Shown piece after piece: positions 12,871-24,939 of a DNA stretch of 64,000 bases. The notes beneath the pieces were generated by a model, which was not told the DNA's origin, searched no databases, and saw only the letters and a program-made list of their open reading frames with translations. The DNA is from Symbiodinium natans (lineage: Eukaryota > Sar > Dinophyceae > Suessiales > Symbiodiniaceae), in NCBI GenBank assembly GCA_905221605.1, contig CAJNDS010000034.1, positions 60,001-124,000 of the forward strand, written 5' to 3'. Position 1 is the first letter of the stretch. Each line of letters begins with the position of its first letter. A program made the position numbers and the translations under genes.

Positions 12871-14490
12871 TCCTGTGTCCCGCTCATAGTTTGCTGTATT
12901 TCCAACGCATTGGCATACTGCTCAAGCGGCTGATTGCTGGTAGTGCTGCATTCATGGCCGGCTCCCTGGCATTCCCTTCGCCATCTGCTATTGCATCTGG
13001 GGCCCTCGCAGGACCTTACCAGGGACTCTACCGTGCCGCGACACGACTCCGCGACATGCGCGCGCATGCTGTTTGAGAGTGCGATTCTTTCTGCAAGCGC
13101 CAGTTGAGGCCTTCTCTGGGCGGATGCGAAGACGATAAGCCGGGGCACCCCAAAACATACCCAAACCCTCGTGTGAGTGCCCGGCTGATGTTGTGCCCCA
13201 CCACTCGGGCCGGCCTCAGCCTCGCTCCGAGGGGGAGCGGGTGAGGTGAAGGGGTGGGAAGAAGGGTCCGTGGGCTCAGTATTGAATATCGGAGAGAACT
13301 CGCAAAATTTTGCAGAGCACTCAGAATCACTTGAAGTGCAATTTTATCGGCGCCTCAGCGTGCAGTTGAGCACACCATTGGAAGAGCGGAGGGCCGGCAC
13401 CTTATCTTGAAGCACTCCAGGGTGTGGGCAGAAACCAAGCACGGAGGACATGCAGGACCCAAATCTCCGCAGAGCCAAGTTGCCTCTGGAAGAGGAGCAC
13501 CTCGAGGAGGCAGCCGCACCTCCCGGTGGAAAAGCACTGGCTCAGACAAGTGGCTCATGCCCCCGACTGCGACTAATTTAGACTGCTGACCCGCTTGGAT
13601 TCGCCTCGGCCAAAGGCTCAAGAACCGCCGCCACCACCTGCAGACTATGCAGACTCGACTCGGACTCGACCCTCGCGGCGAGCGCGGCGCGTGCGAGCGC
13701 GCAGTGGCGCGCGCAGGCCCTTCAGAGCATCCTATGAAGAGTCTTACGAGCTGAAACACGGGAAGTCACTGAGACTCACTGAGACCTCTCAGATCCAGGC
13801 GGACACGTGGAACACGTGGAACAGCCGCAGCAAGGGTGCCATCGCTTTGCGAACCCTTGGAACCCCTACCTTGGCCCGATGGATCTGCTAGGTGCGCAAA
13901 CCTAGAAAGACTCTGGAAAAGCACAACGATGTTCTGAAACTGCTTTGCACCAGGTTCAACTGATCAAGGTGCTCTACGACTGCTGTCCTTCTCTTGTCCA
14001 TGGCTGCCATGTCCTGTCTTCGAACCTCTTGCAAAGCCAGTCCACAGTCACAGGCCTAAGACAAAAAGCAAGGGTACTGCAAGGAGGCGTCTTGTAGTGG
14101 TAGCGTCGCCAAGTCAAACCCCGACCCCTGCCTCCGCGCAGCTAAAATGCCATGTGAGAGAGCAGCTGAAGATCTCTCGCCAGCGCGCTGCCAAGTCCTA
14201 ATTAGTTGCGTCCAGCGCTTCTTTGCAAACGAGTGCACGATTTAGCAATGCTTCCCTCCTGCGATAGGACGGTTCCCGCAGGTGCCACCGCAACGAAGTG
14301 CCTGAAAGGCCTCGGACGAAACAACGGATGTGCTACCCACGCGGCATCCTCTGAGGCAGCACTCGGGCAAAGGCTTCTCGAGAAACCGAGATCGAAGTTT
14401 CTCCCTTAACGGGGCCGCCAAGGACTCGAAGCTCTTTGCCAGATCCCAGCACCACCTCAGCTCTGATTTTTTATGATCCTGAACCAGGCT
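12871..14490. other. Intergenic or intronic sequence without a recognised gene
   Basis: No conserved protein segment was seen on either strand. Open frames here are short and of mixed composition. Confidence 0.35.
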
Positions 14491-14507
14491 AAAAATGGAT
14501 GGAAGCC

Positions 14508-16201
14508 ATTCGCCCAGGACCCAGACTCCGAGCCAACGAACACCACTGAGGCTTCTTTGGCCTCGTCAATGGCAGACCAGAGATCCTCAGCCGCAACTTG
14601 CATGCGAAGGCAGGAAACCACGAATCCAACAAGCCCAAAAAGTGACCCTAGTTTGGGGAACCGTATATGGGGCTCCTGCCCAAACAGATTCTCCCGTCGA
14701 GCAGAGGACACAAGCACCGGAGGCCAGTGGAGCCTGAGAGTTAGGCGTCAGCAAATCATCAGCAAGGCAGACGTCTAGCATTTTAGAATCCAGAAAGGCA
14801 GACGCACAGCCCGGAAAGATGGCGCCCAACAATCTGAAGGGCTCAAAATCTCAGCCTCCACAGCATCCACCACGGCTGCTGCAGAACCGGCGTCGAGTCC
14901 CATGGACAGGACCTTAGACCGAAGAAAAACAAGAGAATACCGGGGACTGTGGGGACTGCGACCATCGGTGCCTAGCTGCAATGACTTGCACGCAGCCTTG
15001 CGTTGTTGTTGCTGTGCCTCCCTTCGCCCCTGACAACCAACTTCCTGGGATCCGACCGTGTCCTCGGCGGTGAAAGCCCAGTGTGCTGCAGATCTCGACA
15101 CGCCTCGCTGGCGCGGATTCTTGCGGTCATTCGCGGCCGACCCTATCACATGTTGCTAAGGAGTCTGCGAGCACTGAGTGCCGCGGTGTCGACCTGTGGA
15201 TGTATGAACATGGCCCCACCTTTATAAAGGTGGGATGGGCCACGACTTGGCGATACTTTTGGCTGCCGCATGCGCCTCGGCTGCCCTTGGTGCACTCGAC
15301 CCCAAGGTGGGGCAATGGGCCTCAGCAGTGCCAACGCATGGAAGACTCTCAACCGCTCTAAACCGTAAAAAGGCACTGACAAAGAGAAACATGGAAGGCG
15401 CGGCATCACCTCGCAGTCCTGGCGCGCAAGTCTGCGCAACTCTGAACCCCGGGAGGCGTCGAAGGGCAAGCGGCGAGAATGGCAAAAAGCTGACCCTCAG
15501 GGCCTTCGTTCGCTGGAGTGAAACTTCCTGGTTGGTCGAGGGCAGGCGACTTCCCCCAGGTGTTCAAGCAGTGGGAACTTTCGAAGACAGGCGCCTTCGA
15601 CAGCGAGGGCGTTCGCACAAACAGTGCCAGCACCCAGTCGTCGGGCGGCCTCGTCGGGAGGGAGATGACGGTGCTCAAGCCCCTCGCTTGCTTTCAACAC
15701 GATGTTGGGGTTTATGACAATATTCAGGTGGCCACAGTTGAGGGCACCAATGGGTAAAGGAGAAGTGTGCCGGATCTGGCATCAGAGCCTCTTGAACGCT
15801 GCTGGCTTCACTGCTCGACGCATCTGCAAGCACCTTGGGGTAATCATAGCACGCTCGAAACGTGCGCCACAGCATGGAGTGCTGTGTAGTATTACACTTC
15901 GCTCGCTCGTTTCAGGATGCTTCAGGCAGATTTGCATATGCAATATGTACGTACGCACAACAAAGTACAATACATCTTCGATTTTCGGTGGAGAAACCCG
16001 AGGTCATCTCAATCACTACACCGGACTTGCCTCTCATGAGCCAGGACTTGGATAGACTGAAACACTCGGCTGCTCCTGTGGAATCACTTGGTGTTGAGAG
16101 GCAGGGCTAAGGCTCCCCGCGGCCAGTTGGATCCGAGCTTCGGCAAAGAGCGCAGTCAGCTCCTCAACATTGCAGGCGCCCAAAATGTATGTAGATATTG
16201 C

Positions 16202-16252
<51 letters not shown>

Positions 16253-17105
16253 ATATATATATATATATATATATCCATATCCATATCTAGTGGGGTTTAC
16301 GACTATAGGGTACCTTATTGGGGTTCCTATTCTACCCCATTAGAATGTGGAGCGTGATAGCAGCAGCAGCCCAAAAGGAAAGGCGGCAGCCACCAGCCCG
16401 TCCTGTGTGTCATACGCCGATGAGTCCACCTGAACACTCTGGCTTTTGACCTTCTGTTTGAAGGGCCTGTCTCCATGCAGAGGCTCCTGCCGGGGCTGCA
16501 ATAGCCTCCTTGCCTTAGCAACAGAGATGTTTAAGGTCAAGAAGGCAACTTCAGATGTCTTGGCCGCCCTACATTGCCTTGCCTCTCTGAGCTTCCGGCG
16601 AACCGCCCTGAGAGCCGCCGCGAAGCCCGGGGTGTGACGACCTTAAAGGTACAAAGACCTTTCTGCTGACGAACGGAGGCTCCGAGATCAAAGGCCCAGG
16701 CCGGAAACGGCCACGCGAGGGCTCTGGAGGGCACCCTCAGAGTCCTCGGAGTCACACCATGTCACAAGGTGGTAGCGCAATGTTTTCCACGGCTCATGGA
16801 ACTTACAAACTGAAAACAGGTGAACACAAAACAACCCCCCTGGAGTCTCCCTGCCCACACCTTGGAAGTCGTTGCCAAGTGGGAGAGTCGACCGCGGAGG
16901 CCCAAGCGAATCGACTCCTCTCGCTCTCACACACCAAATTCGCCCTGAAGCACCTTTTGCCCCCCATCTGTTGCCTTTTCCTTTAATTGGGCTGCCGAAC
17001 CACTGGAAGAGCTCCTCCTGCTGCCGCAGTTGTTCTGCGGAAGTCGCGATCCACCTCTGGAGCCAGCTGACTCCGGGGGGTCTCTGCTTAGTGACCAGCT
17101 GAATT
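14508..17105 (-). CDS. Cluster of unidentified exon-like segments
   Basis: I do not recognise a family. Minus-strand segments with coding-like composition lie near 16988-17105 (SWLQRWIATSAEQLRQQEEL), 15760-15838 (LADASSSEASSVQEALMPD), 15570-15660 (frame ambiguous), 14835-14945 (KVLSMGLDAGSAAAVVDAVE) and 14508-14605 (AAEDLWSAIDEAKEASVVFV). Several follow an AG acceptor. They run in the same direction as the recognised genes. The region is interrupted by a TA microsatellite at 16206-16272. Whether these are exons of one gene, of two genes or decayed copies cannot be decided from the sequence. Confidence 0.3.
16206..16272. repeat. (TA)n microsatellite
   Basis: About 67 bases of almost perfect TA dinucleotide repeat with one GA interruption, followed by two ATCCAT units. 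Confidence 0.95.
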
Positions 17106-17109
17106 TGCA

Positions 17110-17630
17110 TGGGCTCAGCATGCAAGTCGCACATGGTTTCGCCCCTGCACACTTTTGTTGCATTTGCGGCACGGGTATCTAAGCCGCAGCTCACGGCATT
17201 CGTGGAGAAGCAGAAAAATCTTGGCTGCAAGCCTCCCTTAAAGTCACGTAGCAACAGCAACACAAATTTCGGGACGAACGTATCACTGCAAACGGGTGCA
17301 ACTAACTACTCAGGGCCTCATCAATAATCAAGTGGCACAAGTAGGTTGATGTGAGACATTGCTGGAACCAAACATCCCAACCTTCCCACCACCACACGGG
17401 TTGTTCTTGGACAAACTTCGGATTATAGACATACCCGGCCATATTTAACTTTATGCGACCGAAGGCGAGGATGCTCTAAGTCTTTCAGTCTCGTCCACCT
17501 CAGGCATTCACGTCGAACTCGCAAGGCTGTCACTTCTGCGAATGCTCTCGTGAATCGTGGATGTTTTGGACTGCTCTCCAGGATGGTATGCGCAGCCCTC
17601 AATTGCCCTCCCGCCTCGGCGCTTAATATC
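17110..17630. other. Spacer left of the membrane-protein gene array
   Basis: Nothing recognised. It lies immediately downstream of the stop codon of array copy 1 and probably holds its 3' UTR. Confidence 0.4.
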
Positions 17631-17632
17631 GC

Positions 17633-19790
17633 TTAATCAGCCTTTGCTTCCTCGGTGGTCTCCTCCGCCTCCTCAGCCTTCTCCTCCTCCTCCCTGAGGC
17701 CAAGGAGTGTTTACGGAGGAATTGGGGCAATTTGGGCTTCCACGCAGTTCTCGGGCGTTTTACCGTGCCTTATGTGGCAGGGGCTGTTTGAAGGCAAGGG
17801 GCCCTCCGCTGATCAGCTTGAAGCCTCCCAGCAGGATAACCAGAGCAGCCACTCCGGCAGCGGGGTGTCCCTTCAGGTACCTGGAAGGGTTTGGCTGCTT
17901 GGCTGCTGTGCGCTACCAATCGAGCGGCATGTCGCGGCACGGCAAGGGCAAAGACATGCGGCCAAAGCACGCGAAGGCGGTCTCTGCGAAGGGAGTGACC
18001 AGGCGGCCCACAAAGAGCGAGATGCCCATGATGGTTGCACCAATGCCTCCCCCGACTCCCCGCAACTGCTCCACACTGCTAAGGGGCTATTGTACACGTT
18101 TGGAATCATCAAACCTCCTGCCACCCCCCACAATTCCCGTATCTGCCCATCCGGCGCAGCCATGGGACCAGTGGAGCGCGCGTAGTTGATGGGCTTGAAG
18201 TACTCACCGAAGGACAGCCTGCTTCACACGCACGCAAACGAAGGAGGCACAAAGGAACGTCGCCAGAAGTGCAGCTACTGCGTGCGGCCAAGCTGCTTCT
18301 TGTCCTTGGGCTGCAGGGTGTATCCACGCCACTCGTTGCAGGGCGAGGAGATGATGCCTAGGGCGAATCCGGCCACTCTGGGTCCAAGCATAAGGGCCTG
18401 GCATGACCCGCATGCTCCGTCGGTGCCATCTGGCATCTTGGAAATCCTCGTCTTGCTTTCCTCCTCTTGCTGCTAGACTACAAGCTGCCCAGATGACGAA
18501 GGCGAACACAAAGGCCTGCCGAGAAGTACAGCCTTTCGAGAATTTTCGAGATCTAGGCTTCAGCGCAGAATCGTCCCATGCAAGAGCCCTGCCTCCTGCG
18601 TAAAGGTCTGGGGCTTCCACACCCCTGCAAGTGCGACCGCCACGAAGCCACGAGCCCAGCCGTACAGAATGTCGCGCACGACCGTTGGCACCTCGGCACA
18701 AGGGAACTCAAGGAAATCTAAGGCTGGCGCTGCCGAATCCGCATTGCCTGCACCCATTCCGTGGTGCTCTGAGGGAGGAGCATATGCCTGGTAAAGAAGG
18801 GCCGGCTTGATCTCCCAGCCCATGCTCTTGCGGAAGCGGTAGTTCGTGACCTCACTGCATCGACCGCCACTGCTGGACAGCCTGACAGCCCCTCTAAAAC
18901 AAGCCCGTGGCGGGCAGCATGGCAGTGCAGAACAGGAATCCGCTGATGGTGCCGCCTCAATACACGAAGAAATTCGACTGCATCTCTGCCACTAAACTTT
19001 GGTATCTGGCATGGCACCACCAAATGTCAGCTTCGGCACTCAAGCCAGGGCTGAAGGCAGTGAAGGTCATGGCCATGTTGATGATCTCGAAGACAGGGAA
19101 CTTCAGCCTTTCAAGCCCCAATCACGTCTTGCTGACTCGGCCGTGCCGCTTGTTTCGCTTCCCTTCGGGGTTGGTGCTCTTTTGGCTCAAGCTTGAAGCG
19201 GTCAAGGCGCATGTTGGTGGGGAAAGTCGTCAGGAAGAAGTTGGAGATGAGCTTGAAATTCATCTCCTTGATTGCCTGATACATGCCACCGTGCCACCCG
19301 TTACTCCGCCCACTCGCTTCGTGGGCGGACGCAAATGACATACCTGGACTGCCAGGACTTGCCATGCCTGAGAGACCGTCATCCGCTTCACCAGCAGGCG
19401 GTTCACCTGCGACAGAGCAGCTGGCAGCCAGACGTCAGTGGATGTCAGTGGACATGCGCGTTAATGTGTGCTCCATTCGGCTGAGAGGCTAGGGGCTCGC
19501 AGATGGCAGAGAGAATTGCTGCCACAAATGCCGCCTGCATGTGCAATTGTTGGAGAAACCTCCGATATGCCCGGGAGACGTTGTCAAAAGCCCCGTTCCA
19601 AACTGCAACTCGGGCACGGTGGCTCCCTGAGCACCGGCGGCGAACACCTGACCGTCTGGTTTGATCAATTGACTTTCCTCTGGGCCCTAAACCCGAAACC
19701 CTAAACCCTGCTGTTACACGCCGAAAGCTGCCCCGAGCCTTGCTGAAGAAATTGGGTGCTGCCGCTGCAGCCGCCGCTGTCGCAACAGAG
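17633..19790 (-). CDS. Polytopic membrane protein, mitochondrial-carrier-like; array copy 1
   Basis: Multi-exon minus-strand gene, read from 19.79 kb down to a TAA at 17633-17635. In-phase exons encode a helix ending CEPL then VNRLLVKRM; EMNFKLISNFFLTTFPTNML; LKFPVFEIINMAM; SGTISGFLFCTAMLP then VTNYRFRKSMGWEI; VPTVVRDILYGWARG; AFVFAFVIWAACSLAAS; SSPCNEWRGYTLQPKDKK; FGEYFKPINYARSTG; IGATIMGISLFVGRLVTPF; a last hydrophobic helix after YLKGHPAAG; and a Glu-rich tail ending EETTEEAKAD. The repeated Pro helix ends and the FPT and PTxxRD segments recall mitochondrial carriers, but the repeat spacing (about 60-75 residues) is short, so the family is tentative. Near-identical to copy 2 (offset 4175). 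Donors include GT, GC and GA. The N-terminal exons are uncertain; related sequence may extend to about 20.4 kb. Confidence 0.65.
19180..19191 (+). other. Possible partial dinoflagellate spliced-leader relic
   Basis: TTTTGGCTCAAG matches the last 12 bases of the conserved dinoflagellate spliced leader as I know it. With the nine bases before it, 15 of 21 positions agree. It lies on the plus strand inside an intron of copy 1 and is repeated in copy 2 at 23355-23366. Chance cannot be excluded. Confidence 0.3.
19685..19709 (+). repeat. Interstitial telomere-like repeat
   Basis: CCCTAAA units with one degenerate CCCGAAA unit between them. Confidence 0.65.
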
Positions 19791-19914
19791 GAGTGGTCAC
19801 GGGGGAGGCTCCCGGTGGCCCATGTCCTGCCCGAAAAAGGAAAGCGATTGGAGTGAGCCGAACGCCCCTTCGAAAGCAGACCCCAGACATGACTGACCTC
19901 TTAGATACGACATA

Positions 19915-20100
19915 GTATATATATATATATATGTATGCGTGTATACATGTGTAAATATCATGTAGTAAACATGTGAAAGGTCAATATGTCAATAAAAATG
20001 TTCACACATTGTATTGCAACATTGCAATATGTATGTGTGTATATATCTATAATTATATATATAGACATATAAAAAATATATGTATGTATGTATAATATGT
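19915..20100. repeat. TA-rich low-complexity region
   Basis: Several short TATA and TATG dinucleotide-type runs (19916-19932, 20038-20098) in an AT-rich stretch that stands out from its GC-rich surroundings. Confidence 0.8.
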
Positions 20101-20907
20101 GTGTTTTCCTATTTCTAAAGTAGTTGTATGTGATTATCTTCCTTGAAGCGGAGGATCGCGTCAAGGCTGTGGAGCTCTCGTGCTGGACACCAACCGCTGG
20201 GCTGGCAAAGCTCCACGACTGGCTGGCACCCCACCTCAAAATGCGCTCTCACATCTGATTCTAGACTCATTGTATACTCATACTATTGCTCCCGTGGATT
20301 TGCTTAAGGGACGACAGCATGTTGAAAGCCGCGCGACACAAGGCCGGTCGCCAAGGCGGCCAGGATCGGGGAACGGCGGCGGCTCTGGTTCTGACGGGCC
20401 TCTGAAGGGTATTCTGAAAGCCCTAGTCTCCGAGAACTCGAATGCTTTGAATGCAAACGAGTCGCCATTGTTGACCAAGTCTTGGCGGCTCGCGGCTTCT
20501 TTTGTGCCCAAGGCTCTAAGCCAAACACATGCGAGCATGCGCATGACCGCATGACCGCTCTAGCAGCCTCCCGCACACTTGCCTGAAACTACTTAAAGCT
20601 TAAGGGTCTGGTTCCCTAAACAGTGTGTCAATACTAAGGGCTCCAACGTGAAAAGCAAGAGGGGTTAGATTCATGCGCTTTCCGGAGAAACCTGATGGCA
20701 TCTTGGACGAAAATCGCGGTAGGCGCAAGCAAAACTGCGCTTGCCGTCATCAAGACTGTCATCATGTTTTTGCTTCTGGTTTCGCGAATGAAACGCTGTC
20801 ATCAGTTTTGGACGTCTGGGCTCGCAAAAAGCGAAACTGTCACTCGCTTTTGGACGTCTGGGCTCGCGAACTCTCTCACCGTGCTGGCATCAAGTGGTTT
20901 ATGACCA

Positions 20908-20947
20908 GGGCTTAGGGCGCAGGGCTTAGGGCCTAGGGCTTAGGGCC
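20908..20947 (+). repeat. Degenerate telomere-like repeat (CTTAGGG)
   Basis: Four CTTAGGG units separated by 2-5 bases (CGCAGGG and CCTAGGG variants). Confidence 0.55.
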
Positions 20948-21824
20948 TCTCTTTGGAACATGAACCTGCATCCCATGTCTCGCCACACGGCTCCAGGCCT
21001 GAGCACAGCTGCGGGAGGCTTCGACAGCTTTCGCAGCATGGCAAATGGCTGCAAATTGGCCCCCGCAAGTCATACCATCTTCGGGTGGCTTTTTGGGAGG
21101 GGCTGATCCGAACAGCGGCTACCCGGGCATTCTCAGCAACTCTGCTTTCTTGATTTGGCTTCGTTAGGTGACTAGTACTGTTGCGAACTTATGATGAGCG
21201 CGGCCGAAGCTGTGGAGACCAAAGATGCTTTGCCATGTGTCTGCTGCTGTCTGCTCTGCGGCGCATGTCGTTCTCATCCTCAACTCGCACAGTCAGCTCT
21301 CGTGCGAAGCACAGAACCGCCAAATCCTAGGCGCAATCGCTGGAGGACCTATGGTGCGGATAGGTTTTGCCTGGCAATGGCATGCATTGCGTCAAGGTCT
21401 AGACGCCTCAACAGCACCAGCGCACAAGATGGGTCAAACTAGCGTTGACATGGAAAGGTCACGGCAGTTGAGAAAGTTGAGAAGACGCAAAGAACATCGC
21501 TGGTAAGATGCTGAAGCTTTCTGAATGAAATCCTGCCAGCAGTGTACCGCTTATGCAGTCATGCTGGAAGTGCCCCGCACGGGCCGGAAAACTCTGACCT
21601 CAAGCAAAAGGCTTGCAGGCAGCAAATTACATCATATTACTCGGTTACGTTACGTATATTCTACCGCCGCTTTTCCAAGCAAGGCAAGACCAGCTGGGGA
21701 TCGAAGCTGTCCTTGCAAAGCTGGCAGGCTTCTTGCTTAGTGAGATGTCTGAAAGGAGGTGCGCCGCAAACTGTGCCGGGCCTGTGGTTGTAAGCCAAGG
21801 GCATCGAAATGGTCCCTCGGCCAC

Positions 21825-24040
21825 CTACTTCTCCTCGTCTGCCTCCTCCTCAGCCTTCTCCTCTTCCCTGAGGCCAAGGTGCCAAGCAGCGTTTACGGGG
21901 CAACTTGGGGGCTTCCACGCAGTTCTCGGGCGCTTTACCGTGCCTTATGTGGCAGGGGCTGTTTGCAGGCAAGGGGCCCTCCGCTGATCAGCTTGAAGCC
22001 TCCCAGCAGGACAACCAGAGCAGCCACTCCGGCAGCGGGGTGTCCCTTCAGGTACCTGGAAGGGTTTGGCTGCTTGGCTGCTGTGCGCTACCAGTCTAGC
22101 GGCATGGCACGGCACGGCAAGGGCAAAGACATGCGGCCAAAGCACGCGAAGGCGGTCTCTGCGAAGGGAGTGACCAGGCGGCCCACAAAGAGCGAGATGC
22201 CCATGATGGTTGCACCAATGCCTCCCCCGACTCCCCGCAACTGCTCCACACTGCTAAGGGGCTATTGTACACGTTTGGAATCATCAAACCTCCTGCCACC
22301 CCCCACAATTCCCGTATCTGCCCATCCGGCGCAGCCATGGGACCAGTGGAGCGCGCGTAGTTGATGGGCTTGAAGTACTCACCGAAGGACAGCCTGCTTC
22401 ACACGCACGCAAACGAAGGAGGCACAAAGGAACGTCGCCAGAAGTGCAGCTACTGCGTGCGGCCAAGCTGCTTCTTGTCCTTGGGCTGCAGGGTGTATCC
22501 ACGCCACTCGTTGCAGGGCGAGGAGATGATGCCTAGGGCGAATCCGGCCACTCTGGGTCCAAGCATAAGGGCCTGGCATGACCCGCATGCTCCGTCGGTG
22601 CCATCTGGCATCTTGGAAATCCTCGTCTTGCTTTCCTCCTCTTGCTGCTAGACTACAAGCTGCCCAGATGACGAAGGCGAACACAAAGGCCTGCCGAGAA
22701 GTACAGCCTTTCGAGAATTTTCGAGATCTAGGCTTCAGCGCAGAATCGTCCCATGCAAGAGCCCTGCCTCCTGCGTAAAGGTCTGGGGCTTCCACACCCC
22801 TGCAAGTGCGACCGCCACGAAGCCACGAGCCCAGCCGTACAGAATGTCGCGCACGACCGTTGGCACCTCGGCACAAGGGAACTCAAGGAAATCTAAGGCT
22901 GGCGCTGCCGAATCCGCATTGCCTGCACCCATTCCGTGGTGCTCTGAGGGAGGAGCATATGCCTGGTAAAGAAGGGCCGGCTTGATCTCCCAGCCCATGC
23001 TCTTGCGGAAGCGGTAGTTCGTGACCTCACTGCATCGACCGCCACTGCTAGACAGCCTGACAGCCCCTCTAACACAAGCCCATGGCGGGCAGCATGGCAG
23101 TGCAGAACAGGAATCCGCTGATGGTGCCGCCTCAATACACGAAGAAATTCGACTGCATCTCTGCCACTAAACTTTGGTATCTGGCATGGCACCACCAAAT
23201 GTCAGCTTCGGCACTCAAGCCAGGGCTGAAGGCAGTGAAGGTCATGGCCATGTTGATGATCTCGAAGACAGGGAACTTCAGCCTTTCAAGCCCCAATCAC
23301 GTCTTGCTGACTCGGCCGTGCCGCTTGTTTCGCTTCCCTTCGGGGTTGGTGCTCTTTTGGCTCAAGCTTGAAGCGGTCAAGGCGCATGTTGGTGGGGAAA
23401 GTCGTCAGGAAGAAGTTGGAGATTAGCTTGAAATTCATCTCCTTGAGTGCCTGACACATGCCACCGTGCCACCCGTTACTCCGCCCACTCGCTTCGTGCG
23501 CGGACGCAAGTGACATACCTTTCTGCCAGGACTTGCCATGCCTGAGAGACCGTCATCCGCTTCACCAGCAGGCGGTTCACCTGCGACAGAGCAGCTAGCA
23601 GCCAGACGTCAGTGATGTCAGTGGACATGCGCTTTAATGTGTGCCCCATTCGGCTGAGAGGCTAGGGGCTCGCAGATGGCAGAGAGAATTGCTGCCACAA
23701 ATGCCGCCTGCACACAATTGTTGGAGAAACCTCCGATATGCCCTAGACTAGAGACGTTGTAACAGGCCCGTTCCAAACTGCAACTCGGGCACGGTGGCTC
23801 CCTGAGCACCGGCGGCGAACACCTGCAGGCAAGAAGCCTACGGTTGACTACGTAGGGATTCCAGAGGTTCAGGCAAAGCGGGCATGGCTCAACTTGGCAT
23901 GTCACGGGTCATGTGGCGTGTGTGCCCAGAAAAAGCAAAAGTTCAAGCCAGAAAGCCTCAGCACGCCATCAAGCTTTCCGCAGGCCTTGCTGAAGAAGTT
24001 GGGGGCCGCCGCAGCAGCCGTTGCCACAGCAGACTGATCA
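21825..24040 (-). CDS. Polytopic membrane protein, mitochondrial-carrier-like; array copy 2
   Basis: Almost identical to copy 1 in exons and introns over 21.97-23.62 kb (offset 4175 bases). The two diverge mostly at the ends. The stop is TAG at 21825-21827 after an acidic tail ending EEEADEEK, shorter than that of copy 1. N-terminal exons read here include AAAAPNFFSK (near 24.0 kb), VFAAGAQGATVPELQ and AAFVAAILSAICEPL. No frame break was seen in the exons checked. Minus-strand sequence at 24.28-24.35 kb (VPLIAALACCLLWLSAIWQ) is hydrophobic and could be an upstream signal or membrane exon, but its link to this gene is not shown. Near-identity of introns points to recent duplication or gene conversion with copy 1. 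Confidence 0.65.
23355..23366 (+). other. Possible partial spliced-leader relic (copy 2)
   Basis: Same 12-base string and intron position as at 19180-19191 in copy 1, so the two are one event duplicated with the gene. Confidence 0.3.
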
Positions 24041-24049
24041 CGCGACTGC

Positions 24050-24930
24050 TCACGCAGAGACCCCACCGTCCAAGTCCTGTCGGCTTTCTGGAGGCATCTC
24101 CACTAGAAATCCACGATCGTCCGCGTGTCCTGCTGCTAGAAGACCGTGTCAGCGCAGTGGAGCTATCGTGCTGCACGGCGACGGAGGGGCTGGCAAAGCT
24201 CTGGTGCAAGCCCGCATTCCACCTCAAAACCCAAGCCAAAGCGAAAAGCGAACAAAGGATTTGCCCCCCTTCCCCTCCCCCTCTCTGCAAAAAGAATCAG
24301 GCAAGGTGTCTGCCAAATTGCGCTCAGCCACAGGAGGCAGCAGGCCAAGGCGGCAATGAGCGGAACGGTTGATCGAGTGCGGGTCTGGCGCGCCTGGTCT
24401 GCCCCAAGTTCATTCGGTGACAGCCTTAAGAACTTATTGACTAATGCGATCTCATGAAGACAAGGATCCATTCTGAATGGCACGGACGGGAAGCAGACGG
24501 CTGTACGAGCACCAGCGCCCAAACTAACTGCGGCCACTAACTGCGGCTTAACAAATATAACCTAGAGAACATGCAAGTGCCAAGCATGCGTTTGCTGCAA
24601 GCATCAAGGAAAGCAGCACAAAACAAGACTATGTCGTCTGCTCGTTTTCTATTCGACTCTATTCTCTCAACTGAGCGGTTTACGTGGGCCGTAGCCTAGC
24701 GCAGAAAACCAGATCGAAAAATGCAAGGTGTGGCTACATATGTAGCGACAGGTTGCGATAAAGATTCGCTGGGAAAGCTGCACTGAGAGGATTCCTCCGT
24801 GCCACAGCATAGTTGCTGCGGCAAAGAGATGTCTGCCAGATTCACTTGGGAGGAGCCGGCCAGGGCGCGCCAGGCCGACATTTACCTGACAGACGGTGTG
24901 GCGCGAGTCGACTTCGCAAAAGCTCGCTGT
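24050..24930. other. Spacer between array copies 2 and 3
   Basis: Holds the possible hydrophobic upstream exon of copy 2 (24.28-24.35 kb) and the unresolved 3' end of copy 3. The sequence downstream of copy 3 differs from that downstream of copies 4 and 5. Confidence 0.4.
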
Positions 24931-24939
24931 GTCTGTGTT

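Larger units (their letters stand above)
19800..21820. other. Spacer between array copies 1 and 2
   Basis: Contains TA-rich sequence (19915-20100) and a block of TTAGGG/CTTAGGG-like units at 20908-20947. Minus-strand sequence near 20.18-20.25 kb encodes a stretch related to one near 24.13-24.2 kb (STALTRSSASR versus STALTRSSSSR). The duplicated unit, or an upstream exon of the genes, may therefore extend this far. Confidence 0.45.

Noticed and set aside
12106-12933. 275-codon plus-strand frame rich in Ser, Leu and Phe
   Set aside because: It runs through the CT microsatellites; the composition is explained by the repeat.
15235-15717. 160-codon plus-strand frame starting with a hydrophobic stretch that looks like a signal peptide
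   Set aside because: It opposes the direction of all recognised genes, overlaps minus-strand exon-like segments and becomes Arg-rich with no motif.
16088-16357. Ile-Tyr repeat frame
   Set aside because: Translation of the TA microsatellite.
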